NCBI GenBank assembly: GCA_022457065.1
Contig: JAJGBQ010000001.1
Span: 3,596,001 to 3,660,000, forward strand
Length of the DNA: 64,000 nt
Origin: Curvularia sp. ZM96
Taxonomy: Eukaryota; Ascomycota; Dothideomycetes; Pleosporales; Pleosporaceae
Reading direction: 5' to 3'
Below, piece after piece: positions 52,467 through 63,253 of this stretch. Within the stretch, counting starts at the first letter, position 1. Every line of letters begins with the position of its first letter. The position numbers were made by a program, and so were the translations under genes. The notes under the pieces were generated by a model. That model was not told the DNA's origin, did no database searches, and saw only the letters and a list, made by a program, of their open reading frames with translations.

Positions 52467-53240
52467 CTAATCCTTCAACTTCCTCAATGCTGCCCTGATC
52501 TCCATTTTGTATACCTCCTCATCGACACGATATCCGCTCGCTCTCATAATATCTCTCACCCTTTTGTGCTTCGCTTTCATCTCGAATAACTTCGCATTAT
52601 ATTCTTCTTTTGCGTTGTCGGCTTCTTTGACTACAACGGCAATAACGCGGACCACCTTCTCAGTCAAGGTTCTGTATGTGGTATGCTTTTGTTCGTCCTT
52701 GGTGCGGGCCTCGGTCTTGGATTTGATATAGGGGTCCGGGGTTTTGTCAATTGCCAGTCGAGTCGAGAAGAGAGAAGAGAGAAGACACCGTTTGATGTAC
52801 AAGTTGGCGTAGCGTAAAACTTGCGTCAAGATTGAGAAAAGTGTCAATAGAGACCTGAGATGGCGTGCAAAGCTGGTTGTCCATCCGACTGCATTCGGCG
52901 TAGCTGATGAGGGAAGAGGAGACAACACAGGAGGCGGAAGTGACTCTGAAGGATATACAAAGCGTGCAGTGATTCTTTCGTAAGGACCATACTTTAGTGC
53001 GTGATATGTGCGGGTTTTTTCTGCTCTCGTATCCTCTACTTGATACTGTAGCTCTTCTGAAGCCTCGCCATGTTCACCCCATGGTTTTGCTTCCCATTTC
53101 ACCGACGGCGCGATCTCGCTGACTGGCAATTCAGCCTCTTTACGGAAACATTCGTCTTCGTTCCAGTTAATAGCCAGGGCATTTGGCAGTCCCATTACGG
53201 GCTCTATGTCACCTACCAGCCATGACAGCAGGGACATCAT
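52467..53240 (-). CDS. hypothetical protein with basic coiled C-terminus
   Basis: The secure part is a frame from ATG at 53240 to the stop at 52467, 257 aa. It begins MMSLLSWLVGDIEPVMGLPN, has a Pro-rich stretch (SLPPPVLSPLPSS), a hydrophobic or amphipathic region (LLTLFSILTQVLRYANLYI), and a charged helical end (ADNAKEEYNAKLFEMKAKHK). The frame stays open upstream to about 53456 without an ATG. A candidate first exon at 53515-53562 (MESLVPDFHTHR) would join through a 58-nt intron in frame to give 345 aa. No domain is recognised. The N-terminus is uncertain. Confidence 0.68.
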   Translation of the reverse strand: MMSLLSWLVGDIEPVMGLPNALAINWNEDECFRKEAELPVSEIAPSVKWEAKPWGEHGEASEELQYQVEDTRAEKTRTYHALKYGPYERITARFVYPSESLPPPVLSPLPSSATPNAVGWTTSFARHLRSLLTLFSILTQVLRYANLYIKRCLLSSLFSTRLAIDKTPDPYIKSKTEARTKDEQKHTTYRTLTEKVVRVIAVVVKEADNAKEEYNAKLFEMKAKHKRVRDIMRASGYRVDEEVYKMEIRAALRKLKD

Positions 53241-54044
53241 GAGAGACTGCCTTGTCGAAGATTTGTCGATCTCAGAAGCTTTGGAGCGATTCCGAATGAT
53301 GCAGTGCGTAGCACTTTTCAAACACCCCTCAATAGTATAGACGAGTTGTACAGCGCAGTGATTGTATATGAGCTGAAAAGTATGGTTAAAGTCGCTGTTT
53401 TTGAAAGTTACGAAAACGAATTGGTTTCCAAAAGAAAACGGCCTGTTGTCTTCATACTTAGGGAGACACTAGTTCTGGTGACAAGTGATAGCGGATGAGC
53501 ATAAACAGCAGTACCGTGGTTGGGGATCGGTGAGTATGAAAGTCTGGAACCAAACTTTCCATTTTCAGTAACTACCGGAAATGACATTTACATTTTTGCT
53601 AATTTGTTGACATTGACACATCATCGTCATGTGTAACTATGAACCGGCAAGCAGCCTGTTTTAAAGCAAACATTCGTACCCCTTATCCTTTTTGAATCTC
53701 TCTTCGTAACTCTCAAAGACATTATAAGTTCATCTCATTGCACAAATGCATGCCCGTGATGAAGGAGCAGGGGCTACGAAGAAGACGCTGTGCATGACTC
53801 CGATAAAGCGTTCTTTCTTATTGTGAAGTACGACTAGGAATCTGACCATATAAACTATTGGCTAGTTGGGAAGTGCGAAGAAAATATCTGGCTCAAAGGA
53901 CACATCTACTATGATACCAGAACAAGCAAGAAGTCATGATCGGTAATAGGCTAGTCCACATTGAGGCAAGTGCTATCGGGGTCTTCTTTAATCGACGGCT
54001 ACATAACCCTCGAACCTTACCCATCTTCGTCTGACGATACGGGA
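53241..54044. other. intergenic region, AT-rich
   Basis: About 0.8 kb. It may include the first exon of the minus-strand gene (53515-53562) and an unassembled 5' exon of the next plus-strand gene, whose frame is open back to 53961 without ATG. No other feature. Confidence 0.5.
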
Positions 54045-54416
54045 ATGTCTGATCTGGCAATGAACAACCAGGTTCGCAACCGCAGACCTATTCTGGATTC
54101 CGAGAAGCCGCCGGTTCCGCCTAAGCCGTATGCGTCGAATACTACATCAACAACGCATCGTCGCCTCGCACCTGCAACCGCTGTGTCGAAGCCACTTCCA
54201 CCAGTTCCCGGATCCCGGCCAGTGAATATACCTAGAGCTGATTTTGCATATAAGCCTCTGCCGGGCCCTCCCAAGACCTCGATCCTACGACGGACTCTGC
54301 TGTGGATCTTGGTATTTCTTATTTGGTTCATGCTAATCGTGGTCTTGTTACCTGTGATCACGGAAAAGGACGCGATGCCTGGATTTAACAAATGGCTTCG
54401 AACCTGGCGAAAGTGA
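54045..54416 (+). CDS. small proline-rich, C-terminally membrane-anchored protein
   Basis: From ATG at 54045 the frame encodes 123 aa. The N-terminal half is Pro-rich with SH3-ligand-like PPVPPKP and KPLPPVPGSRP. A single hydrophobic segment follows (TLLWILVFLIWFMLIVVLLP) with a short tail (GFNKWLRTWRK). The layout suggests a tail-anchored adaptor with the Pro-rich part in the cytosol. The frame is open about 80 nt upstream with a coding look (ITLEPYPSSSDDTG), so an additional 5' exon may exist. I recognise no family. Confidence 0.55.
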   Translation: MSDLAMNNQVRNRRPILDSEKPPVPPKPYASNTTSTTHRRLAPATAVSKPLPPVPGSRPVNIPRADFAYKPLPGPPKTSILRRTLLWILVFLIWFMLIVVLLPVITEKDAMPGFNKWLRTWRK

Positions 54417-54515
54417 ACTACGGAAAGCGAGGATGCATAGCTAGTGAGCCAATCAAATGAATCACAAACGCTATGATCAGACTAGAGCGAAGCTTCAAGC
54501 GCCTAGTCAAACGGA

Positions 54516-55890
54516 TTACAATTTCGATTCAGACTTTGTCGCATCCACCAGGCTCTTCCTACCGCCAAAGCCAAAGAGATAAGCCGCCACCTTGCGCATT
54601 TGAATCTCCTCGCTACCCTCGGTAATTCTGTACCGCCTGTGGTGTCTCCAGATGTGTTCAAACGGGTAGTGTCGCGAGTACCCATTACCGCCATGGACCT
54701 GTATCGCCCGGTCGGCTGCCTCAGTACACAACCGGTTCGCATAGTAATTACACATCGAAACTTTGTCACCAATCCGCTTCTCGATATCATTGTGTGGCAT
54801 TGAATCCATTTCTAGTGCGGTTTTCCGTATGAGCTGGCGCAACATCTCGCATTGAGTCGCCAGCTCGACCAGCGGGAACTGGATGCCCTGGTTATGGGAG
54901 AGGGGCGTTCCAAAAGGTGAACGTTCATTGGCATATTCGACAGACTGCTGAACACAGTATACAGCTGCGCCGAGCGATGAAGCAGCTTGCCGGATGCGGT
55001 TTTCGTGGACAAAAGCTTGGGCAACTCCTAATCCGTTGTGGATGGGCCCTAACGCCGCGGTTTCGGGAACCCAGACATCCTTAATCGAGACGGTGGCATG
55101 GTCGGTGGGCATGTTCAAAGTCCTGAGATTCGCGATCAGTATATCGTCACAGCAAAGCAATCTAGCATACGCACCACTCGTATGACTCTGCTTTGAGACC
55201 AGGCGTGTCTGCCGGGACAATGAAGCAAGAGATGCCCTTAACCTCGCCATCCTTTCCTGATGTTCTTGCGAAAATTGAGCAGTGGGTGGCATGGTGCATA
55301 CCCGTTTGCCATTTCTTGTATCCATTCAATACCCAGCCTTTGACCCCATTCCTCGTCTCTGGCCTTCCATTAGTGGCCATGTGTGTGGCGTCTGATCCAT
55401 GACCAGGCTCCGTCAAACCAAAGGTCATCCTGAACTTTCCCTGCAGCCGCAGCGGTATTAACTCTTCCTTCTGTTGCTCATTTCCGAAGTTCATAAGCAT
55501 AACAACGTCCGGGAAATTTCCGACGATCGAATGCTCCGTCTGAAGATCGTTGAAAAGTCCCAACCCCTTGGCTGCAAGGTGCTCTCTAATCACAGCCATC
55601 CAGAGATTGCTTCCCCGCCCATCGGCATTACTCTGCCCGCCATACTGCTTTGGCAGCGAAAATCTGTAGAAGCCAGCTTCATCAGCGAGTCTTCTAGACT
55701 CAGCCAATAGCTCTTCCCATTCTTTGCGCGGCAGTCCGCCATTATCCCAATCGGTTCGGGCATGTTCGCGGCGGTGATCGAAGAATCGGTTGTTATCGTC
55801 TTTGTTTTGCAACGGGGTTATCTTTTCTGCGATGAATCTGTCCAGGTCTGCAAGGTATTGCTTAAGGTCATCGGGAATGGAGAAGTTCAT
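54516..55890 (-). CDS. acyl-CoA dehydrogenase with peroxisomal signal SKL
   Basis: Two exons, 55175-55890 and 54516-55122, with a 52-nt intron (GTGCGT...TCTCAG) that joins ESYEW to TLNMPTDHA, encode 440 aa. The usual ACAD blocks are present: FGLTEPGHGSDATHM and WVLNGYKKW (FAD and substrate site), VFVHENRI-like helix, QVHGGNGYSRHYPFEHIWR, and YRITEGSEEIQM with the probable base region. The enzyme introduces a 2,3-double bond into an acyl-CoA. The protein ends SKL, a canonical PTS1, which predicts a peroxisomal location and, in that case, transfer of electrons other than to mitochondrial ETF. The chain-length preference is unknown. Confidence 0.95.
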
Positions 55891-57641
55891 TGTGTGCGAT
55901 AACAACACCGCAGGCCTGGCAAGAAGCGTGACGAATAGGAGCTATGTTTGGATGGGTTTACTCAGCGATTGCTGTAGTCCCTAAAGTCTGGGAACAGCCT
56001 GAAGACTCGCAATTTGTACGCAAGCTTCGAAGCACACATCTTGACCACTCCCTGCCTTATTCGTGGATATGCTCTGTACAGTGAGACGCGTTGCGGGGAA
56101 GCATAAGCACGGGCCAAGTGGAGTCGTGAACCTCGGTTTTGTGTATTCCGGCCATCTCTCCACAAAACACCACGGGTCAAGATACCCTGATTGAACTCAC
56201 CCTGCGAACCCTTCATTCGTGGCAATTATCTGTATCTGCTTTTTCTGTACTCAATCCAGGTCCAACATGCGTGATTTATTCAACAGTGTCAATCTCAAGC
56301 ATCAATTACTTTCTCCTCGATCAGCCATGACTACGTAACGAGATACCAGGCCTTTCTGAGCTCCTTCAACTACCTGTATATACTGCTTACTTAGCTCTCA
56401 AGCATACCAGAGTATTTTTCCTCATACTCATTTAACGACCTCACTACCAAACGTTTCCCGAGGAAGTAAGTATGGCGTACATCCATCCTTCATGGTGACA
56501 CTGAAATGCTTCTTCGGCCACTGATCAACATCCCTCATTTCACTAATAGCATTCAACTCATTTTCTTTTACGAAAGAAAGAAACCGTAGAGATTTCTGTC
56601 AAGGCATTCTGCTTCAGTTGACCGCAGTTCACACCATTGTTTCGTCGTGTATGCTGATTCGATGGACGAGACTTTAAAACGCCAGAGAGCTCGTAAATGA
56701 TGCCGTTGGAGTCATCCCAATATGGTATGTACTGTCTGTCGTAATTCAAACAATGCCACCAGTGTTGATTGTTTCGAATCGATATGGTCCATCCAATATT
56801 GGAAAACTGCGCGTATACATGTTGGTTCTGAATTTGAGGATGCAAGGCGTCTCGAGCTGGCCGGCGAAAATACAATGGTCCGCGCAGGCGATTGTTGTTT
56901 GAACACATCGTCGAAACCTCGCTAGTTATTAGAAATGGATGAATAGAGGAAGAGTTCTGAATTTTAGGTGGATTGCAAAACGGTGGGAGTAGTTGTTACT
57001 GGGCTAGAAGTTGTTCTTTAAGGACTTTCGGGCTACTTTAATGTGAAGGGCCTGGGAGCTTCATTTAACTTATTGCATCACTATATCACTAGTACTTCAC
57101 TGCATGGCAACGAATTTTGTGAAGGATGTAGTATTGATGAGCAAACCACCAGGGATTCGTGAGCTGTATGTATCAATGAGCATACCTACAAATGATGAAT
57201 CCGTGAACAAACACATGGCTCTCATTGAATAAATTGGTTTAAACTGCTCTCAGTTGATGACCACTCATTTGTCACGTCTATCATATCATTTTGTTACGCC
57301 ACCGTTATATTATTTGGCCCAAAAGCGTTGTATAACATGTCAATTGTTAACAATATGCTTCTACGCTGTATGCAATCAAACGGTCTCCGATAAATAGAGA
57401 TATAGTTCATAATAGGCCCTCTCAAGTTCCCCGTACCACCACCAGCTTCGCTCCTAGCACTTCGATACAAGCCATCAAAAAGCACTTCAAAGACATGCAT
57501 AGATATCAGCAAAATCCCCAACGCCGTGTTATGCTAAGTATACAAACCAGAACGATGTTTGTTAATACCCCAAAAATGCCTAGATCGATGCATGAGGAAA
57601 AACCTGCTCTCAGGAGGATGGTCCTGAGACGTGGCGGTTGG
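55891..57641. other. 1.75 kb AT-rich intergenic region
   Basis: No conserved gene is seen. A 116-codon minus-strand frame at 56558-56908 is listed separately. The rest, especially 56950-57300, is AT-rich with stops in all frames. Confidence 0.5.
56558..56908 (-). CDS. possible small hypothetical protein, 116 aa
   Basis: An ATG-started frame with a balanced composition, including FSNIGWTISIRNNQHWWHCL and YIPYWDDSNGIIYELSGVL. Such a length is uncommon by chance in AT-rich DNA, but there is no domain, no homologue I recognise, and no clear promoter. It may be a relic. Confidence 0.27.
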   Translation of the reverse strand: MCSNNNRLRGPLYFRRPARDALHPQIQNQHVYAQFSNIGWTISIRNNQHWWHCLNYDRQYIPYWDDSNGIIYELSGVLKSRPSNQHTRRNNGVNCGQLKQNALTEISTVSFFRKRK

Positions 57642-59192
57642 CTACGACTCAGGTTCTTTATGACCATCGTGCGAGATACCACCGCCCGCCTTGTTGAAAT
57701 CGCTACCAGCTTCAGTACCAGGCAACGGCTTTGATTCATCTGAGATGATACGCACAGCACCGAAATCGTGTGTTACATCGTTGATCTCGTTGGCTAGCTG
57801 ATCCTGGTTTGTAGCCTGGGACCGGTCGGCTTTATCGTCATGCTTATTTTCTACCAGCTTTTTCGTCCAATCAGTACTAAAGCTTGGCTTGTACTGCTCG
57901 TTGAGGTCTAGATCACGCAGACGAGCTTCTAGTCGCGGATACTTTTTCACCAAGGCGTACATGTCGTCGTCAATTCCCCGAACGACTTTCGAATCGCTTC
58001 CCTCACACTCTTGAATTCTCTTGCCGACAACCTTGATTGCCGCATAAACATATCGGCTGTCTCCGCCGAGACAGTTCCACAACGATTCCAGTTCTCCTGC
58101 AAAGATGGGTCGAACGAAGTGTTTGCTCACAATGGTATGGTCAACGCGAAGAGCATCCTTGTGAAGGCCAAAGAGCTCCATTGTTTGAGCCAAGGAGCAG
58201 GCAACGAATGTCTTCTCAGGGATATGAATCGGCTTCATCGAACTCATGGTATTAAGCTGGCAAGCCCTTATCATCCAGGCGATCAAAACTCGGATCGCGG
58301 ACTTGCTGCTTTTACCCCGAGGAAGTCTCAGTTCCTGGTAGGTTCGCGAATCGCTGCTGTTCTTGTCGTTCGCGCGCGGCATGGTCCGGATATACTTCTC
58401 AACCACTTTCCGACCCAGAAACAAGACCAGCATCTTCTTGGGAACTTGGTAGCCAAGTATAGCCTCAGTATCCTGCTCAACAATATCAATTTTCGGTTCT
58501 TTGAGTGCGTTCAGTTTTCGCTCAGGTTGCAGATTTGGCAACAGGCTGTGTAATGTGTGCATATGACGAATCTTCTCCGGGTCCGCATAGGGACGAGCTA
58601 TATTTGAGAAGGAAGTCCAGCCAGCATAACCCAGTGTGCTATTAGAATCAGCGTGTGATCTTTCCGGGTAGCCAAATGACTCATGTTCATCGCTAGACCA
58701 ATGGCTTCGCTCCATGGGCTCTGAGACAGCGCTGCTGTCGAACGACTGACCCTGTTGCTGACATGGAAGATAATGATCAGAACAGGCCTCCCATCCAGCC
58801 AGTGCGGGGTAATGCACCTCCTGGTGTGCGAGATAGGCTCCAACAATATCCTCATGCTGCTCATGTGAGGTAGTGTCTTGAACGCCAACTGTGAAGGCAC
58901 GGGCGTTGGGGTTCATATGGGAAGACGTGATTGTGCCATCTTTCTTATACAGATAATAAGTCGTCATGTTGTCTTCGTGGTTTGCACGGCGCTGCCGTAT
59001 GTAGTGGTGTTGGCTGTGGCGAGCAAGGGTCGAACCTGCTGAGCGGAAAGGACTTTTCCAGCGGGAACTTCGCTGAACAGTTGAAGTGTGCGCTGATCCG
59101 GCTGTATTCTCTTGGTTGTGATTGTAATGAAAGTGAGGGAACGATGAGATTCCAGGGCTACGCCCTGGATATATGGGTGCAGGAGGGCTCAT
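57642..59192 (-). CDS. hypothetical protein, 516 aa, lineage-specific
   Basis: A single exon from ATG at 59192 (MSPPAPIYPGRSPG). The first half is disordered, His/Ser/Gln-rich. A folded-looking core occupies about residues 240-390: VPKKMLVLFLGRKVVEKYIR, QELRLPRGKSSKSAIRVLIA, TFVACSLAQTMELFGLHKDA, FVRPIFAGELESLWNCLGG. The tail is acidic and disordered. I believe similar cores recur in Pleosporales, but I know no function. The core could mediate protein binding in a BTB-like way; that is speculation. Confidence 0.8.
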   Translation of the reverse strand: MSPPAPIYPGRSPGISSFPHFHYNHNQENTAGSAHTSTVQRSSRWKSPFRSAGSTLARHSQHHYIRQRRANHEDNMTTYYLYKKDGTITSSHMNPNARAFTVGVQDTTSHEQHEDIVGAYLAHQEVHYPALAGWEACSDHYLPCQQQGQSFDSSAVSEPMERSHWSSDEHESFGYPERSHADSNSTLGYAGWTSFSNIARPYADPEKIRHMHTLHSLLPNLQPERKLNALKEPKIDIVEQDTEAILGYQVPKKMLVLFLGRKVVEKYIRTMPRANDKNSSDSRTYQELRLPRGKSSKSAIRVLIAWMIRACQLNTMSSMKPIHIPEKTFVACSLAQTMELFGLHKDALRVDHTIVSKHFVRPIFAGELESLWNCLGGDSRYVYAAIKVVGKRIQECEGSDSKVVRGIDDDMYALVKKYPRLEARLRDLDLNEQYKPSFSTDWTKKLVENKHDDKADRSQATNQDQLANEINDVTHDFGAVRIISDESKPLPGTEAGSDFNKAGGGISHDGHKEPES

Positions 59193-60524
59193 TGTAGCTT
59201 GAAAGCGCGAGCGCTAACAAATAATGTCATTAACATCAACCTCTCAATCATTCCAGAGTCGCGCATTGTGTACTGACATTATGGTCAGAGGTGTTGGTGT
59301 CATGGTGAAACAGTAAAGCTGGACGTGTGGCCGTGCGCACAACTTGGCGCGCCTAATTTGGCTTCGTCTGCTAGGATGCAGGTGAACGATCCGCCAAGAC
59401 AACGTCACGTGCAGGAACATCGTTTCCAGTCTTTACAAAAATCGCATGGCCTCTGATAGAGCCATGATAAGTACAAAGTCACGGGTGCCTTCCCCGAATA
59501 TGTCAATGAGCCGTCCGCTGTTTTACTGTCATTACTATAGCGAAAATATTTACAAAGCCTTCATCTATTTGAAAGACAACATGGCGGCACTAGGAGATAA
59601 GAAAGGGAAAAGAGTAACAATCACCTACAGCTGAATAATTTGAAAGAATCATACTCTAGGACCGTAGAAGTACAATACTAAGTAGAGGCGGAGAATGAAA
59701 AATGCCAAAACGCAGCTTCTTATTATCACAAAAACATCGTTAATAGCGTAGAGATCCACTGCCTAATTCAATAGGCAGAAAACTAAGAATGGTCATGTAG
59801 ATGCAAGTGAGTATAAATAGACTAGTCATTTTGGTTTTTTTAGGTTGTGTCAACAAGTTAACTTTACCACAGTGAGTTTTGTGCGGCTCACAACAAGCTC
59901 ATAAGCTTATCCAGTTACTAGCACTCGACAGCATAGAATGGTAAACAAGGCATCCTTTCGCTTTGAACTCACAGCATATGGTACAGTGTTTTCAATCGGT
60001 GGGTCGAGAACCTACATAAATCAATGTTCTAACTGAAGTGCATGCTCCCAGTATTTTGAGCTTTCGCCTAGTCTTTCGTGATGTGAACATCGGCGTTGCT
60101 GCGCGAGCCGGTAGTGAAGAGCTCCCTTTCCGTATCAAGAATACAATCGCGTCAAATGAAACATTCATGCGTTTCCTATCCCGTGAAGGGCTTGTTTTGG
60201 AGAGGTATGCTCCGTAGATGCCACTAGTATTACCCGACCTCGCAATGGAATACTCATTCTTCCAGAAATGAGTATGCATAGCCTCCTCTTGACCCGGTAT
60301 TCGACCAAGTTTGATGTTGAACCGTCAGTAGATTTCACAGTGTGTGGGTACGCGTCCGGTATCGAATCATTGTGTTGAGAAAAGGGGGATGCGAGTCCAT
60401 GTAAAGATTGCCGCTTTCTATGAGGAAAGTTATGCGATCGCTGATACGGGATGTCGTGAAGAGGAGCAAAGCACTGCAGATGATGTCGAAGTTAAGAACG
60501 CGTAAACCCTACTGCCAGAGACAG

Positions 60525-60917
60525 TCAGCCTTTCGCCACTAATTTTTGTATTACTTCTTTATTCAAAAAATCAATAGTTGCACCTACATTGCGTTGATTA
60601 AGAACGCCCAGCGCCGCACGACGTGGAGCTGTCGGTTCGCTGGCGGCTAAATGGCTATTGTCTGATTGGCTAACGAGGCTTAAGCCATGACTTCCTACGC
60701 TAAAATAGCAAAGGGCAGATTGTGGCTTCACACCTCTGCTTGACACAGCCGTTCTCATCGTCATGGAAGTCTGGGGAGATTGGATAGTGAGCGGCACGGT
60801 GGCGAATTGAGAGTAGAAGAGACATGTTGTGAGATTTGGCCTGGTAAGTTGATGGAATCGAGTAGCAGCTGAAGTCAACGCAGATCTGCATAATAGATTG
60901 TTGTGCATCCTGATCAT
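60525..60917 (-). CDS. possible small protein with mitochondrial-type N-terminus, 130 aa
   Basis: The ATG at 60917 opens a frame beginning MIRMHNNLLCRSALTSAATR. The first 50 residues lack acidic residues and are rich in Arg, Ser, Thr and Leu, like a mitochondrial presequence. The end is AALGVLNQRNVGATIDFLNK. No domain is recognised; existence is not proven. Confidence 0.32.
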   Translation of the reverse strand: MIRMHNNLLCRSALTSAATRFHQLTRPNLTTCLFYSQFATVPLTIQSPQTSMTMRTAVSSRGVKPQSALCYFSVGSHGLSLVSQSDNSHLAASEPTAPRRAALGVLNQRNVGATIDFLNKEVIQKLVAKG

Positions 60918-61053
60918 GCTTGGGGCGGGTTGTAGATCGGTCCCGTCAATTTACCGCGTTGTTAGACTGAGAACTGTCCACCATAACACGCCCTTTACTC
61001 TATTTTTGCCACTAATGTTACGACAAGAGTCTTGGGAAACACGAGTGCCATCA

Positions 61054-61103
61054 GGCTAACGGACATAGGTAATGGGAATGGCGAACTTCCTAATTGATTA
61101 GCC
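61054..61103. promoter_or_regulatory. inverted pair of XlnR-type GGCTAA sites upstream of the xylanase
   Basis: GGCTAA is on the plus strand at 61054-61059 and on the minus strand (TTAGCC) at 61098-61103, about 480-525 bp before the xylanase start. GGCTAR is the core of XlnR/Xyr1 sites, and inverted pairs are a known arrangement in xylanase promoters. Function here is inferred. Confidence 0.45.
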
Positions 61104-61497
61104 GGCCAACTCCTATTCTCATTGTAGCCCGTCCTGCATGCACCTTGCTCGGGGCCGGTGGGACCTGCATTTCACGTAGTCAGTCTATACCCCAGACGTA
61201 TGCTTCGTTTAAGCGTGAGAACCATTGCCCAGACCGTCTACCCCAGAAGAAAGTCCTGGGTCCAATGATACCGAGGTCCAAGCCGGTTGATTTATGGGTT
61301 AGTCTGGAGAATCTCCACATGCCACTAGTACTTGGCGCCACGGCCCCGAGTCCAAGAACGTACAGTACCTAGACGATATGCAGGCGCTGGAGCCAAAGAC
61401 CCGGTTAAACTACCTTGCTAGATTGGAGATGTACCGCAGGAGCGGAATGATTGATTAAACATGCAGACACTAGAATTCTAGAATAACCGTCGAGCGC

Positions 61498-61507
61498 TAT
61501 ATATATA
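61498..61507 (+). promoter_or_regulatory. TATA box of the xylanase gene
   Basis: TATATATATA lies about 74-83 bp upstream of the start codon, a suitable distance for a strongly inducible fungal gene. Confidence 0.6.
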
Positions 61508-61580
61508 GGAATGGGATCTGTACCTTGAAAGTTTCCGTGGCAGACAGCTTCAATCGAAACGAGTCCCAGCACCAGACAAA

Positions 61581-62696
61581 ATGCATTTTTCTAGCATCCT
61601 CACCAGCTTGGCTGTTGTCAGCTCTGCTGTTGCCAGCCCGTGAGTAGCATCAAATAGTCCATCTGTAACTGTGCTGTACTGACATTGGGCCAGCCTGAAT
61701 CCTCCTCCAGGCAATGGCGACAGCCTCTACAAGGCCATGAGGAAGGCAGGAAGGGATTTCATCGGCACTGCTCTCACCCTTAGGAACTCGAGTCAGGAAG
61801 ACGCAATTATGCACTCCGACTTCAACTCCTTCACCCCCGAGAACAGCATGAAGTGGGAGTCTACTGAGCCATCTCGCAACAACTTCACCTTTGCGGATGC
61901 CGACCGCTATGCGGCTTACGCAAGGAAAAACAGGCTGGAGGTGCACTGCCACACTCTGGTTTGGCATTCCCAACTCCCCGCCTGGGTTTCCGAAGGCGGT
62001 TTCGACAACAAGACGCTGATCAGCGTCATGGAGAACCACATCAAGACTGTGATGACCCGTTACAAGAGCGTCTGTACCCGTTGGGACGTAGTAAACGAGG
62101 CGCTCAACGAGGACGGAACCTACCGCAAGTCCGTGTGGTACGACACCATCGGAGAGGCTTTCCTGCCCATTGCATTCCGTTTCGCCAACAAGTACCGTGG
62201 AACCGCTAAGCTCTACTACAACGACTACAACCTCGAGTACAACGGCAACAAGACCGAGGGTGCTGCCCGCATCGTCAAGCTTATCAAGTCCTACGGCGTT
62301 CGCATCGACGGCGTTGGCTACCAGGCCCATCTTGCCAGCGAGCCCACCCCCACCGCACCGGGCGCTGCTCCCGACCAGGCCACTCTCGAGGCTGCTCTCC
62401 GTGCCACCGCAAACCTCGGCGTCAATGTTGTCTACACCGAGATCGATCTCCGCATGAACACTCCCGCCACTCCCGAGAAGCTCCAGGTCCAGGCTGATGC
62501 TTTCGAGCGCGTTGCCAAGTCTTGCATGGCCGTTAAGCAGTGCATTGGTATGACTGTTTGGGGTATCTCGGACTTGTACTCTTGGATCCCCGGTGTTTTC
62601 GCCGGCGAGGGTGCTGCCCTTCTCTTCGATGACAAGTACAACAAGAAGCCTGCTTATGCCGGTTTCTTGAAGGGAATCAAGGCCAAGAAGAACTAG
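61581..62696 (+). CDS. secreted GH10 endo-1,4-beta-xylanase
   Basis: Two exons, 61581-61639 and 61694-62696, with a 54-nt intron (GTGAGT...GGCCAG) give 353 aa. A signal peptide (MHFSSILTSLAVVSSAVAS) leads directly into the catalytic (beta/alpha)8 barrel. GH10 signatures are clear: FTPENSMKWE, HTLVWHSQLPAW, the acid/base glutamate near residue 155 in WDVVNEALNED, and the nucleophile near 269 in VVYTEIDLRM. There is no carbohydrate-binding module. The enzyme cleaves the xylan backbone outside the cell. The third positions are strongly C-biased, as in highly expressed genes. TATA and XlnR-type sites lie upstream. Confidence 0.97.
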
Positions 62697-63253
62697 ATAC
62701 AGTAGAACTATAGAAATTAGTACAGTAAATTGTATCATGAATATGACATTTGAGAAATTGTCGATGAATTTATATTGGTTTTTTTATTATGTGATTTCCG
62801 TGTTTCCTTATCATGAAGCGCATTGGAGCAAGCTGCTTGATGTTCCGATGTGACTATTTGTAAGCATCCACTATTATCACTAATTCTAGAAAGGAGCCGC
62901 TAAATAACTTCGTTGGATAGATAATTGTACGTACTTTTCATTCGCGTAGGGTTTTATTCTATGCCTTTGATGAGAACTCGTATGAGCTTCAAGCTGCCAG
63001 ATCATCACTTCAAATTTATTTTAAGTCTTCGAAACAAGAGGCATTGGACTGAAACATATGCTAATTCGATAGTGAAGGAAAATCGCATTCATGCTAGCAA
63101 ATTTCATTGCTATCTAGGAAAACTCGATGTAAACGCTATCTGCAGATCGTTTCACATCATCATCCATGCAGTAAATCTCCCATTTCTGTGTCTCGCCTTT
63201 TCCTCTTCTTGAAACTGGCAGATGCCGTATCGATTGCACGAGCCTGGTGCGCG
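62697..63253. other. intergenic region between convergent genes
   Basis: 557 bp with the xylanase 3' UTR. No gene seen. Confidence 0.6.

Larger units (their letters stand above)
59193..61580. other. 2.4 kb intergenic region upstream of the xylanase gene
   Basis: AT-rich, no conserved gene. A possible small minus-strand gene at 60525-60917 and the xylanase promoter motifs are listed separately. CTGGAG at 61304-61309 and 61387-61392 fits the CreA carbon-repressor consensus SYGGRG. Confidence 0.5.

Noticed and set aside
53304..53498. 65-codon plus-strand frame overlapping the 5' end of the minus-strand hypothetical gene
   Set aside because: Looks protein-like, but it is antisense to a frame that continues the 257-aa gene; I could not support both and found no homologue.
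59029..59045. GGTCGAACC resembling a tRNA B-box
   Set aside because: Lies inside the coding frame of the 516-aa hypothetical protein and no cloverleaf can be formed.
61650..62738. 362-codon minus-strand frame across the xylanase gene
   Set aside because: Antisense shadow of the strongly codon-biased GH10 exon.
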